64,000 nucleotides of DNA, from assembly GCF_000368265.1 (NCBI RefSeq), contig NZ_KB851219.1, positions 1,729,515-1,793,514 on the forward strand. Direction: 5' to 3'. Position numbers and translations under genes: made by a program. This stretch comes from Acinetobacter brisouisimilis (GTDB taxonomy: Bacteria; Pseudomonadota; Gammaproteobacteria; Pseudomonadales; Moraxellaceae). This document shows, in pieces, positions 55,649 to 64,000 of this stretch; the stretch's first letter is position 1; every line of letters begins with the position of its first letter. The notes under the pieces are model-generated. The model ran no database searches and had not been told where the DNA came from. It saw nothing but the letters and a program-made list of their open reading frames with translations.

Positions 55649-56437
55649 ATGAGTAAACTGGCTGTTAATTTGTCCATGATTTTTACTGAAGTCCCTCTGA
55701 TTGAGCGTTTCGCACTGGCTCGAAAACACGGCTTTGATCATGTGGAAATTCAATTCCCTTATGAGCTTAGTGTCGAGCAAATTCGCACACAACTCGAACA
55801 ACACCAACTGTCTTTATGCCTGATCAATGCTCCTGCTGGCGACCTCATGCAGGGCGGACTTGGACTGGCGGGAATTCCAGGTCGTGAACGTGAGTTTTTT
55901 CATGGGATACAGCAAGCTGCACGCTATGCCACGTTACTCAATGTGCCAAGCGTTAATATTCTCTCAGGCAAACAACCTTACGATGCCGACCTGTTGCCCT
56001 GTCTTGAAGTTTTATCGAAAAATCTCAAACTGGCTTGTCACGTTTTGACGGACTACCATGTGCAACCTGTGTTTGAAATGGTCAATGGCACAGATATGCC
56101 ACGCTTTCTGATTCAAAATATTGCTCAGGCTCAGGATATGCTGGATGCAGTCAATAACCCTGCACTGAAAATGCAGTATGACTGTTATCACATGGCAATG
56201 ATGGGCGAAGATGTGCTTGAAGGCTTACAGGAAAATATTGCCCAAATCGGACATATTCAGTTTGCAGACTGCCCAAACCGTCATGAACCCAATACAGGTT
56301 CAATTGCCTATGACAAAATCTTTTACTGGCTAAAACACAGCTCGTATCAGGGTTATATTGCTGCTGAATATAAACCGAGCAATCATTCTGAGCAAAGCTT
56401 TGGGTGGAAAACACAATTTTTTGCAAATATATCCTGA
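55649..56437 (+). CDS. Hydroxypyruvate isomerase-family protein (Hyi/OtnI)
   Basis: A 262-residue TIM-barrel (AP endonuclease 2-like) isomerase. NLSMIFTEVPLIERFALAR at the start and NAPAGDLMQGGLGLAGIPGR, split here as GDLMQGGLGLAGIPGRE, are the Hyi family signature. Metal-binding positions fall in EMVNGTDMP, QYDCYHMAMMGED, HIQFADCPNRHEP and AAEYKPS. Known members interconvert hydroxypyruvate and tartronate semialdehyde, or isomerise 2-oxo-tetronates. It follows the dehydrogenase gene by 3 bases. Glyoxylate carboligase and glycerate kinase, usual partners, are absent from the window. Confidence 0.82.
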   Translation: MSKLAVNLSMIFTEVPLIERFALARKHGFDHVEIQFPYELSVEQIRTQLEQHQLSLCLINAPAGDLMQGGLGLAGIPGREREFFHGIQQAARYATLLNVPSVNILSGKQPYDADLLPCLEVLSKNLKLACHVLTDYHVQPVFEMVNGTDMPRFLIQNIAQAQDMLDAVNNPALKMQYDCYHMAMMGEDVLEGLQENIAQIGHIQFADCPNRHEPNTGSIAYDKIFYWLKHSSYQGYIAAEYKPSNHSEQSFGWKTQFFANIS

Positions 56438-56519
56438 GCATTTCGCGACAAAATTTGAATTTTTCTCGTAAAAAGGCTATAGTTCACAGTGAGTAATTGT
56501 CAGGACAAATATACCTCTT

Positions 56520-56924
56520 ATGAATTTAGAACCATCGCCCGGCGCTTCTAATTCTCACAACCACTCTGTGGTAGATACACAAACTCAAACTGTGAGCGCT
56601 TGCCTGAAGGTCATCCGAAATGCCCTTCAAGATGTTAAAGCCAAAGATATTATTGAACTTGATGTCAGCAGCATCAGCAATGTCGCAGATGCGATTGTGA
56701 TTGCTAGCGGTACATCAACTCGCCATGTAAAAGCCCTTGCAGACAATGTCGCAGAAGAAGCCCGCAAAGCAGGCTTCCGCCCAATCGGAATCGAAGGCGA
56801 ACGCGATGCTGAATGGATCTTAATTGATCTCGGCTATGTTGTGGTACATGTCATGCTTCCAACAGCACGTAAATTCTATGATTTAGAAAGCTTATGGCGC
56901 GTGCCCAATGCGTCAGTAGCATAA
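56520..56924 (+). CDS. rsfS: Ribosome silencing factor RsfS
   Basis: A 134-residue RsfS/Iojap protein that binds L14 and blocks 30S-50S joining when nutrients are short. VSSISNVADAIVIASGTSTRHVKALAD, split here as VADAIVIASGTSTRHV, GIEGERDAEWILIDLGYVVVHVM and ARKFYDLESLW are diagnostic. The first 20 residues are a nonconserved extension, and no clear ribosome binding site precedes the ATG. The usual neighbours nadD and rlmH are missing here. Confidence 0.93.
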   Translation: MNLEPSPGASNSHNHSVVDTQTQTVSACLKVIRNALQDVKAKDIIELDVSSISNVADAIVIASGTSTRHVKALADNVAEEARKAGFRPIGIEGERDAEWILIDLGYVVVHVMLPTARKFYDLESLWRVPNASVA

Positions 56925-56931
56925 AAATAAA

Positions 56932-56963
56932 TAAAAAGCGACTCACTTGAGTCGCTTTTTTAT
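56932..56963. terminator. Bidirectional intrinsic terminator
   Basis: AAAGCGACTCA and TGAGTCGCTTT arms around a 2-base loop (effectively 4) with A- and T-runs, between the convergent rsfS and TonB receptor genes. Confidence 0.88.
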
Positions 56964-56968
56964 GCACT

Positions 56969-59065
56969 CTAAAATTTAAAGCGCAGATTTAAATTGACCT
57001 GACGCTCATCCCCTACAGCCACCACATAGTTACTGATACCACCTGCATAATATTCAGTGTTAAAGATATTTTTTGCATTGACACTGGCTTGCCAATTGCG
57101 CGCCTTATACCCCAGCTCAGCATCGAACAATGCATAACCAGGAATGGTATAATTATACTTATAGCTGGTTTTCTTCGACTCGCTACGCAAACCACCACCA
57201 ATAAACCAACCCTGCAACGCCCCTTGGTTAAATTCATAACGGGTAGACAAGTTAAACATTTGCTTTGACACATTGTTTAAGCGCCCACCAATATAACTGG
57301 TCGTCTCACTCTCCACGATACGGGCTGTTGGCAAATAAGTATAGTTCGCACTGATCACCCAGTTCGGTAACACTCGTGCAGTCAGCTCAGTTTCAATCCC
57401 TTGGGTATTTTCCTCACCTGTCTGGTAATTATCGCCATTGGCATCGCTTGAGACCACATTAAAGCGAGTCAAATCAAACCATGCCAAACTGGCCTGCAAG
57501 CGCCGATCAAGTGCCTGAAATTTAAAGCCGACTTCATACTGTTTGGCTTTTTCAGGATCAAAGACATTGCCATTTACATCTACATCGGTCACAGGCAAGA
57601 AAGAAGTCGAATAACTCACATATGGAGAAACCCAGTCATTCAAGGTATAAAGCCCTGCGATGCTGCCAGAAAATGCCTGACTGTTTTTACCGCTCGTTGA
57701 GCCAGATACATGACTTTTTGCATCGACCGATGCCCAGTCATGACGCAAGCCCAGATTCACATTGAATTGATCCGTCACATCAATCTGGTCTCTAAAATAC
57801 AGCCCCATAGTTTTTAGCGTGGTCTCAACACTGTCACTGCGTAATGTCTTGGTCGCACACCAATCTTTACTGGTATAACTTGGTGTATAAATATTTAAAG
57901 ACGTAATGCTACAGTTATAGTTCCAGAGATCACGTGTGTCATGCATAGCATCTAGCCCAAGCATAATATGATGCTGCATGTTGACGATATCGAAAGTCTT
58001 GGCAATATTGTTATCAATACTCACATTCAGATCATCATATTGCTGATCGCGCCCTTGACGGGTAATGCTACTACTGGTCGGACTCGATTTACTGATAAAG
58101 ACCACCTGACCATCTAAACGGGATTTTTGGACGGCAAAGTTCTGTTTAAATGTCCAGTCATTATCAAAAACATGCTTAAAGTTATAACCGACACGATACG
58201 TATCCGAAATATAGGGATCCATACTCGGTTCACCAATAAACAAATGGCGACTGACCTCACCATTACTGTTTGGCAAAATGCTGCCATAGACAGGCAAACC
58301 TTGCTGGCGCACATATTCTTTATGGCTATAGCTGGTAATCACTGACAAATTGGTTTGTGAGCCTAAATCAAAATTGTAAGAAGGCGAAATATAGAAATTT
58401 TTAAAATAAACGTGATCGGTTGGATCATCCTGATCGGAATACGTGGCATTTAAACGCCATGCTGCCTTGTCCGAACCCTCTACGGTATGATTGGTATCAA
58501 AACCAACTTGACGCAGATTATTGCTGCCATAGCGCAGATCTACCTGATTAAAATTATCTTTGACAGGTCGTTTGGTCACCAGATTTACAATTCCTCCTGG
58601 TGCAGTTTGCCCGAAGTCCATCGAATCTGGCCCTTTCACCACTTCAACACGCTCTAAGCCTGTAATATTACTGGCCACATCAGAAGCCTGTGCCTGACGC
58701 AGGCCATCAACATAAATCGCATCGGAGGACAATTGTCCACGGATAATAAAGTCATCCGAACCACGGCGACCCAATGGTGCTGAGATTACCCCTGCCACAC
58801 TCTGAATCACATCAGTCAGGTTCATGGCTTGCTTTTCTTCAATCTGTTCACGCGTCACCACAGACACCGATTTTGCTGTTTTAAACAGTGGCTGCTCAGA
58901 CTTCAAACTTTGCGTGGTGGTTGCAACGTAACTGTCTTTTTTTAGGGCTTTCATTACATTCAATGTGATGGTTGGGAGAACATTTTCATCTGCAAAAACA
59001 GGCTGCATCACAGCCATAAGTGCCAAAGCCAAACTAGTTGGCATAAACAAAGGGATTTTTTTCAT
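56969..59065 (-). CDS. TonB-dependent siderophore receptor
   Basis: A 698-residue outer-membrane receptor. The signal peptide ends near QPVFA (about residue 25). A plug domain (about 55-170) has KSVSVVTREQIEEKQAMNLTD, SDDFIIRGQ and GPDSMDFGQTAPGGIVNLVTKRP, typical of FhuA/FpvA-type siderophore receptors. A 22-strand barrel follows and ends in NLNLRFKF with the terminal Phe. Two Cys pairs lie in an extracellular loop around WNYNCSITSLN and KDWCATK. A Fur-box-like site (59117-59135) lies upstream. No siderophore synthesis genes are adjacent; the ligand is unknown. Confidence 0.88.
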   Translation of the reverse strand: MKKIPLFMPTSLALALMAVMQPVFADENVLPTITLNVMKALKKDSYVATTTQSLKSEQPLFKTAKSVSVVTREQIEEKQAMNLTDVIQSVAGVISAPLGRRGSDDFIIRGQLSSDAIYVDGLRQAQASDVASNITGLERVEVVKGPDSMDFGQTAPGGIVNLVTKRPVKDNFNQVDLRYGSNNLRQVGFDTNHTVEGSDKAAWRLNATYSDQDDPTDHVYFKNFYISPSYNFDLGSQTNLSVITSYSHKEYVRQQGLPVYGSILPNSNGEVSRHLFIGEPSMDPYISDTYRVGYNFKHVFDNDWTFKQNFAVQKSRLDGQVVFISKSSPTSSSITRQGRDQQYDDLNVSIDNNIAKTFDIVNMQHHIMLGLDAMHDTRDLWNYNCSITSLNIYTPSYTSKDWCATKTLRSDSVETTLKTMGLYFRDQIDVTDQFNVNLGLRHDWASVDAKSHVSGSTSGKNSQAFSGSIAGLYTLNDWVSPYVSYSTSFLPVTDVDVNGNVFDPEKAKQYEVGFKFQALDRRLQASLAWFDLTRFNVVSSDANGDNYQTGEENTQGIETELTARVLPNWVISANYTYLPTARIVESETTSYIGGRLNNVSKQMFNLSTRYEFNQGALQGWFIGGGLRSESKKTSYKYNYTIPGYALFDAELGYKARNWQASVNAKNIFNTEYYAGGISNYVVAVGDERQVNLNLRFKF

Positions 59066-59116
59066 AAAATCTACAAAGTATTAGCGTAAAAAATATTTGC
59101 AAATATTAAACTTATT

Positions 59117-59135
59117 AATAATTATTCTCAATAAA
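59117..59135. promoter_or_regulatory. Candidate Fur box upstream of the TonB receptor gene
   Basis: Read on the minus strand, TTTATTGAGAATAATTATT matches the E. coli Fur consensus at 13 of 19 positions, with a strong TTGAGAATAATT core. It lies about 52 bases before the start codon, in promoter position. Iron repression is expected for this gene family. Confidence 0.5.
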
Positions 59136-59280
59136 AATTAAAAAGTCTTGTTACATCTATTCAACTGCATCAAGCTGAAACTAAAAGAACCAAGCTCGTA
59201 AAATACTGAACTCAGTCCTTTAAAGTAGCTTAATCAGACCCTTCAATTTTTGTAAAAACAACTCTCAAAGATGTTTTACT

Positions 59281-60582
59281 TTAAACAGCTTCAGTATAAA
59301 CCCTTTTTTCTTTTCGATTTGGCAACCGTCTACATAAGTAAAAACTCGCCAATAGACTACATAATGCAGCAAACATCAACCATAACGCAGGCATACTCGC
59401 ATCACCTGTCTTTTCAATTAAATACGTACTCATCATTGGAGTTATTCCACCAAATAATGCCGTTGCCAAACTAAATGCAAGTGAAAAACCTACTGTACGC
59501 ACGCGCGCAGGCATCACTTCGGCCAATGTTGCGACCATACTGCCATTGTACATTCCAAAGAAAAATGAAAAATACAGCAAAGTGATGATGAAATGACTAA
59601 AAGTAGTATGGTGTATCAACCAATTTAACGCCGGATACGCAGTACAGATGGCCAGTACAGTGATACAAACCAGCACTGGTTTACGCCCAACTTTATCTGA
59701 AACATAACCTCCTATTGGCAACCAAACAAAGTTAGACAAACCTACAATCACCGCAGCAAGCAAACTGTCTGTTGTTGACATATTTAACGCACGCTTTGCA
59801 TAAATTGGCGTATATACCGTAATAAAATAAAAAGTCGTAGTTGTCATTGCACTCAGCATCATTCCCGCAACAACGATTTTCCAGTTACTAAGCATCGTAT
59901 CCCAAATTTCTTTTTTTGTAGGATGTGTTTTTTGTGCTTTAAATGCTTCCGTTTCTTCTAAATTACGGCGCAAAAAGAAAATCAGAGGAATAATCAAACA
60001 ACCGATGAAAAATGGAATACGCCATCCCCAATCACTGACCTGCTCTACACTGAGCATTTTATTGATTGAAAAACCTAAAATTGCAGCAAAAACAACCGCA
60101 ATTTGTTGGCTGCCAGACTGCCAACTGGTAATAAAACCACGGTTTTTGTCAGTTGCAATTTCCGCCAAATAGACAGAAACCCCACCCATTTCCACACCTG
60201 CAGAAAAACCCTGCAGCAGACGACCAATTACGACCAAAAGCGGTGCAATGATTCCAATTTGATCATAACCGGGGACAAACGTGATTAAAATCGTCCCTAA
60301 AGCCATCAACCCTAGCGTTAAAATTAGCCCTTTACGACGACCAATTCGGTCAACATAAGAACCTAAAAATATCGCACCTAGAGGTCGCATTAAGAACCCA
60401 GCAGCAAAAACGGTAAATGTCATCATTAAAGAGACATATTCATTATGAGAATGGAAAAATTTAGCTGCGATATACGTAGAGTAAAATCCAAATAAGAAAA
60501 AGTCATATTGCTCTAAAAAGTTACCACTGGTGACATTTAAGATTTTCTTTAATGTCTTTTGTTTTGTAGCCCACACGGACAT
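59281..60582 (-). CDS. tcuC: Tricarballylate/citrate:proton symporter (MFS, MHS family)
   Basis: A 433-residue, 12-helix MFS protein. [16 protein letters not shown] at the start, [14 protein letters not shown] between helices 2 and 3, and [19 protein letters not shown] are the signature of citrate-proton symporters of the CitA/TcuC group. GGGAGGT precedes the ATG. It lies downstream of tcuB (89 bases) on the same strand, so tricarballylate is the likely substrate, with citrate as an alternative. No terminator is seen between it and the TonB receptor gene 215 bases further on. Confidence 0.88.
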   Translation of the reverse strand: MSVWATKQKTLKKILNVTSGNFLEQYDFFLFGFYSTYIAAKFFHSHNEYVSLMMTFTVFAAGFLMRPLGAIFLGSYVDRIGRRKGLILTLGLMALGTILITFVPGYDQIGIIAPLLVVIGRLLQGFSAGVEMGGVSVYLAEIATDKNRGFITSWQSGSQQIAVVFAAILGFSINKMLSVEQVSDWGWRIPFFIGCLIIPLIFFLRRNLEETEAFKAQKTHPTKKEIWDTMLSNWKIVVAGMMLSAMTTTTFYFITVYTPIYAKRALNMSTTDSLLAAVIVGLSNFVWLPIGGYVSDKVGRKPVLVCITVLAICTAYPALNWLIHHTTFSHFIITLLYFSFFFGMYNGSMVATLAEVMPARVRTVGFSLAFSLATALFGGITPMMSTYLIEKTGDASMPALWLMFAALCSLLASFYLCRRLPNRKEKRVYTEAV

Positions 60583-60671
60583 AGCAAACCTCCCTGATTT
60601 TTATTTACCTGTAAAATCATTTGATGGTTCACTGAGTTTTTGTGAATGAATTTCAGTGAACCGGCGTGTGG

Positions 60672-61808
60672 TTATTTGACTTTCTTGCTTTTACGTTCTT
60701 CAACAGCAAATTTAAGCAAGGCTGCACTACGATAAAAACCATGTGCGAACTTGCCAAAAGGAATGGTTAAAAACAGGGTCATGACGGTTGCCAAATGCAC
60801 AACCAATAAAAGTGCCATCCACGAACTATCGCGTAATCCAAGTAGCGCCAAACCCGTGATACTGATCAGCAGTAAAAGAAAAATAAATCCACGATCCATT
60901 GGTTTTTGTTTTGGGTCACCATGCTTCGGATCACGTTTCAAATTCAGAAATAACAATCCCGCAGGGCCAATAATTAAACCTAACCCACCCAAAGTCCCTA
61001 AAATGACTGGCACACTCAAAAATGGATAAGGCGCGTGAATATTCAATAAAAAGTGATAGGCTGTTGCGACCAGTGTGGCTGCAAAACACAGCAGGAAACC
61101 ATACATGGTGAAATGGTGAAATCGACGACGAGCAAGTGTGTAACGATCATCTTCTTCGTTACAGCCTTTACCATGCCCACCATCCAGGTATTTTAGCGTT
61201 AAGATATTTTTAGTGGCTTGTAAAATATCAGGTTGTTCAACACCCCCTGCAATCACTTCAGAGGTTTGATTCCAAAATTTTCGTATGCCAAAGTACAGTA
61301 AAATAAATGCCACCACAAATACTGAACCAAAAATTACCGCCAAGAAATTATGTGGAAATATCGCGTAAAAATTACCTTGATAATGACCAAATAAATCATT
61401 GCCCTGCAATGTAGAAGCAAGCAACATAAAGGCGATAAAAGCAACAACCAAAAGGCTGACAATCGTGATTCCTGCTTTTTGGTACAATTTACCAAAGGCA
61501 TGAGGTGTCGCAAATTTTTGATATGTTTCTAAACGAACTTGTGCCATCGCCTGAGGAATATTTACCCCAAACTCATGCGGCGGAGCGTATTGGCAAGCAT
61601 GTAGACACGCCCCACAATTATGACAAAGATTTGCCATATAATGAATATCAGCCTGATTAAACTCTAAACGTTTTGTCATTGCTGGAAATACAGCACAAAA
61701 TGATTCGCAATAACGGCAAGCGTTACAAATTTGCAAAGCCTGTTTAACCTGTTCTTCATTGGTTGTGAGCTGTACAACAGGAATTAAAGATTTTGATTGG
61801 GCATTCAT
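60672..61808 (-). CDS. tcuB: Tricarballylate utilization Fe-S/membrane protein TcuB
   Basis: A 378-residue protein. The N-terminal part has two 4Fe-4S motifs, [15 protein letters not shown] (C-x2-C-x2-C-x3-C) and [16 protein letters not shown]. Six hydrophobic segments follow, with conserved His residues ([17 protein letters not shown]) suited to haem or quinone contact. In Salmonella TcuB reoxidises the reduced FAD of TcuA and passes electrons to the membrane. AAGGAGG precedes the ATG, which overlaps the tcuA stop by one base. Confidence 0.92.
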   Translation of the reverse strand: MNAQSKSLIPVVQLTTNEEQVKQALQICNACRYCESFCAVFPAMTKRLEFNQADIHYMANLCHNCGACLHACQYAPPHEFGVNIPQAMAQVRLETYQKFATPHAFGKLYQKAGITIVSLLVVAFIAFMLLASTLQGNDLFGHYQGNFYAIFPHNFLAVIFGSVFVVAFILLYFGIRKFWNQTSEVIAGGVEQPDILQATKNILTLKYLDGGHGKGCNEEDDRYTLARRRFHHFTMYGFLLCFAATLVATAYHFLLNIHAPYPFLSVPVILGTLGGLGLIIGPAGLLFLNLKRDPKHGDPKQKPMDRGFIFLLLLISITGLALLGLRDSSWMALLLVVHLATVMTLFLTIPFGKFAHGFYRSAALLKFAVEERKSKKVK

Positions 61809-63220
61809 TAAACAACCTCCTTATTGAAAGCAGGTTTTTTCAAAGCAGAAAGTGCTGCGTTTTTTCCTGCAATACGCCCGAATGTCGTACCGATCGACAT
61901 GCCTACACCTGCGGTATAACCTTGTCCAAGTACATTTCCAGCCATCATTTCCCCTGCCACATATAAATTCGGACTCGGGACTTGATTAAAACGCACAGCC
62001 GAATCTTTTTCGACTTTCATTCCCAAGTAGGTAAATGTAATCCCTGGTTTCAAGGCATAGGCGTAATAAGGTGGAGAATCTAAAGGCACTGCCCAATGCG
62101 TTTTGGCTGGACTTAAATTTTCAGTATGGCAGTCATCTAAAATGGTGTGATTAAACTCACCCACGACACAAGCTTGATTAAAATCGTTGACGGTTTTTTC
62201 CAGCATGTCTGGATCAAGATTGATCAGCGTCGCAAGTTCACGGATGGTATTGGCTTTACGGCCTTCAAATACAGGCGGCATAAAACGCCCAACTGATTTT
62301 GAATCGATAATGGAGAAGCCAATTTGATGCGGTTGTTTCGCCACTAAGCGCCCCCAAATGGCATAACGTTTAGGCCAGAAATCTTCACCTTCATCGTAGA
62401 AGCGCACTGCATTTTGATTAACCACAATACCGAGAGATACACAGTCAATACGCGTACAAATCCCGCCATCATAAAGTGGCGCACGGGCATCCACAGCAAC
62501 ACAGTGTGATTGAGATGGATCACCAATTACATCTGCACCTTGCTCAATCATAAATTTGAGTAAAGTGCCCTGATTAAAACGTGTTCCACGAATAATAAAA
62601 TTATCGGCAGGCCATTCACCCGCTTCATTTTGTCCCCAAGCCTCACGTAGCCATTCTAAATTTGATTCAAAACCACCAGCGGCAAGTACACAAGATTTTG
62701 CTTGATATCGTGTTCCATCCTCAGCGATTGCTGCAATAAACCGACTACCGTCCAACTCTAATTCTTTAATTTTGGTGTTGTACCGAACTTCAACACCGAG
62801 ATTTTCCGCACTTCGAAAATACGCATTGACCAAAGCCTTACCGCCTCCCATAAAAAAGGCATTGGTACGTGCTACATGCAGTGCACCAGAGAGTGGCGGC
62901 TGGAAATTAACCCCGTGTTTTTTCATCCATTCGCGGCAAGTTTCGGTACTGCGGATGACGAGGCGCGCCAATTCTTCATTGGTTTTACCTCCTGTGACTT
63001 TGAGCAAATCTTGCCAATATTCTTCTTCTGGGTAAGCGTCGATCAACACATCTTGTGGCGCATTATGCATACAGCGTAAATTACGGGTATGTTGTGAATT
63101 ACCGCCGCGCCATTCCTTAGGCGCTGCTTCAAGCAATAATACTGACGCACCTTCTTCACGCGCAGTTATTGCTGCACATAAAGCGGCATTGCCACCACCA
63201 ATTACAAGCACATCATACAT
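61808..63220 (-). CDS. tcuA: FAD-dependent tricarballylate dehydrogenase TcuA
   Basis: A 470-residue flavoprotein of the fumarate reductase/succinate dehydrogenase flavoprotein family, converting tricarballylate to cis-aconitate, which enters the TCA cycle. The FAD loop [21 protein letters not shown], shown as [11 protein letters not shown], is at the start. [13 protein letters not shown] is the FAD-contacting region, and [20 protein letters not shown] lies near the end. The ATG at 63218-63220 has GAGGG nine bases upstream; an in-frame ATG at 63229 lies directly against that GAGGG and is less likely. An inverted repeat (63294-63316) lies upstream. Confidence 0.92.
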   Translation of the reverse strand: MYDVLVIGGGNAALCAAITAREEGASVLLLEAAPKEWRGGNSQHTRNLRCMHNAPQDVLIDAYPEEEYWQDLLKVTGGKTNEELARLVIRSTETCREWMKKHGVNFQPPLSGALHVARTNAFFMGGGKALVNAYFRSAENLGVEVRYNTKIKELELDGSRFIAAIAEDGTRYQAKSCVLAAGGFESNLEWLREAWGQNEAGEWPADNFIIRGTRFNQGTLLKFMIEQGADVIGDPSQSHCVAVDARAPLYDGGICTRIDCVSLGIVVNQNAVRFYDEGEDFWPKRYAIWGRLVAKQPHQIGFSIIDSKSVGRFMPPVFEGRKANTIRELATLINLDPDMLEKTVNDFNQACVVGEFNHTILDDCHTENLSPAKTHWAVPLDSPPYYAYALKPGITFTYLGMKVEKDSAVRFNQVPSPNLYVAGEMMAGNVLGQGYTAGVGMSIGTTFGRIAGKNAALSALKKPAFNKEVV

Positions 63221-63293
63221 GCGATTCATCCCTCTATATTTGGGACAAATTTAAGCGAAAATGTACCATGCCGTAAGGAGGCAAAAGCGATGG

Positions 63294-63316
63294 GGTGTTT
63301 AATTTATTTAAACACC
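63294..63316. promoter_or_regulatory. Perfect 9-5-9 inverted repeat upstream of tcuA
   Basis: GGTGTTTAA and TTAAACACC flank a 5-base spacer, centred about 85 bases before the tcuA start codon. Position and T-N11-A-like symmetry fit a LysR-type activator site, and a LysR-type gene is the next gene upstream. No T-run follows, so it is not a good terminator for that gene. Otherwise the 63221-63548 interval shows no gene. Confidence 0.55.
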
Positions 63317-63548
63317 AAATTATTTATATTTAAAAATAAAATATGTTTTTTATTGCATCAAATTGATGCTCGAAGATATTTAGAGTCTGTGACATTTTAT
63401 CTATACATGAGCAGCATTATTGGTCAAACGACTCATTTAAGCATCTCTCAATTTTCTTATTCTTACTTCAAAATACTTAAATACCTCGCACCTAAGAATC
63501 ATCACAAGCATCCATGGAACCTCAATAGTCCACATATATGCCAAGCAA

Positions 63549-64000
63549 TTAAACTTCCTTCGCACTTGGCCAAACACCTTGCTCAATCAAATCATGAATA
63601 CATGAACGAATCACAGATTTAGCTGCCAAACTTGCAGGTGATAATTCATCTTCAGGAAAGCTAATTAAATAATTGGTTCGGTCTATCGACGGGTCGACCA
63701 CTTTTAAAAAATTTAAATACTGATGGCGATGATTGATAAAAGCACTGCCTGGTTGAATGGTTCCCACGCATAAATTGGAAACTGTATTCATCAGCAGACT
63801 TAAACCATCAATCTCATAGGTTACATTCAACTCGATCTGTTGCTGTTCAACCAATTTTCTTAAACCATGATTGGTGCTTGGTAAAGCCAACGGTAGTTTC
63901 GCTAAAGCTTTTAAGGGAATGCTACCTAATTTTAAATAATCTTCTAAATGATAAATTTTAAAAAAATCATCATTGGCAATTAAAAACATCGATTCTGAAA
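63549..64000 (-). CDS. LysR-type regulator, C-terminal part (runs off right edge), probable TcuR
   Basis: The last 150 codons of a gene that continues beyond the window. The sequence fits the effector-binding domain of LysR-type regulators: LPLALPSTNHGLRKLVEQQ (start of subdomain II), VTYEIDGLSLLMNTVSNLCVGTI and the closing helix. The helix-turn-helix part is not visible. It lies directly upstream of tcuA on the same strand, like tcuR next to tcuABC in Salmonella, so it probably senses tricarballylate. The name is inferred from context. Confidence 0.78.
   Translation of the reverse strand, partial: SESMFLIANDDFFKIYHLEDYLKLGSIPLKALAKLPLALPSTNHGLRKLVEQQQIELNVTYEIDGLSLLMNTVSNLCVGTIQPGSAFINHRHQYLNFLKVVDPSIDRTNYLISFPEDELSPASLAAKSVIRSCIHDLIEQGVWPSAKEV

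Noticed and set aside
63290-63622. 110-codon plus-strand frame between tcuA and the LysR-type gene
   Set aside because: It overlaps the end of the LysR-type gene and the inverted repeat, has no recognisable domain and has a weak start.

Overview
The window looks like chromosomal DNA of an Acinetobacter species (Gammaproteobacteria, Moraxellaceae). The coding sequence is moderately AT-rich and the intergenic DNA strongly AT-rich. Specific signs are a membrane PQQ glucose dehydrogenase that closely resembles the known A. calcoaceticus GdhA, paired with an OprB-type sugar porin; a short AccA; a solitary FimT/GspH-type pseudopilin and a ComEA-like DNA-binding protein (natural competence); and a complete tricarballylate (tcu) operon. 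The genus is recognised from protein families and layout. The species is not assigned.

Layout. 1-3.1 kb: the start of a secreted protein gene that leaves the window, a pseudopilin, and the sulfite reductase pair cysI-DUF934. 3.2-9 kb: a semialdehyde-type aldehyde dehydrogenase, then gcd and oprB (periplasmic glucose oxidation). 9-14.7 kb: an AraC-type regulator, patatin-like esterase, methyltransferase, haemolysin III-type membrane protein and an MHS-family transporter. 14.7-22 kb: housekeeping yggT, proC, tilS, accA, ppx on the minus strand, then trxA and rho on the plus strand. 22-24.2 kb: a small Ala/Ser-repeat lipoprotein behind a structured, terminator-bearing leader, and a divergent MerR regulator/SDR pair sharing a MerR-style promoter.

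24.2-36.8 kb is the translation block thrS-infC-rpmI-rplT-pheS-pheT-ihfA in the same order as in E. coli, but opened in two places: a GST, a broken yqaA and an MFS gene lie between infC and rpmI; a NADAR protein and two unknown genes lie between rplT and pheS. infC starts at a conserved AUU codon, and rpmI has its own structured leader. 37-45.4 kb: an acyl-CoA ligase, then darP-npr-rapZ-panC-panB-folK-pcnB as a tightly packed unit, then comEA-like and mazG. 45.4-51 kb: relA, rlmD, a PolB-type exonuclease and cysM, closely spaced. 51-57 kb: a GacS/BarA hybrid kinase, a three-gene cluster (crotonase, 3-hydroxyisobutyrate dehydrogenase-like, hydroxypyruvate isomerase-like) and rsfS. 57-64 kb: a TonB-dependent siderophore receptor and the tcuA-tcuB-tcuC operon, with the C-terminal part of a LysR-type regulator at the right edge.

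Most of the window is core genome. I see no phage, IS element, CRISPR array, rRNA or tRNA gene, and no defence system. The most interesting parts are regulatory: the leader/attenuator-like RNA before the repeat lipoprotein, the rpmI leader, the MerR promoter, the inverted repeat before tcuA, and the in-frame stop that splits yqaA.
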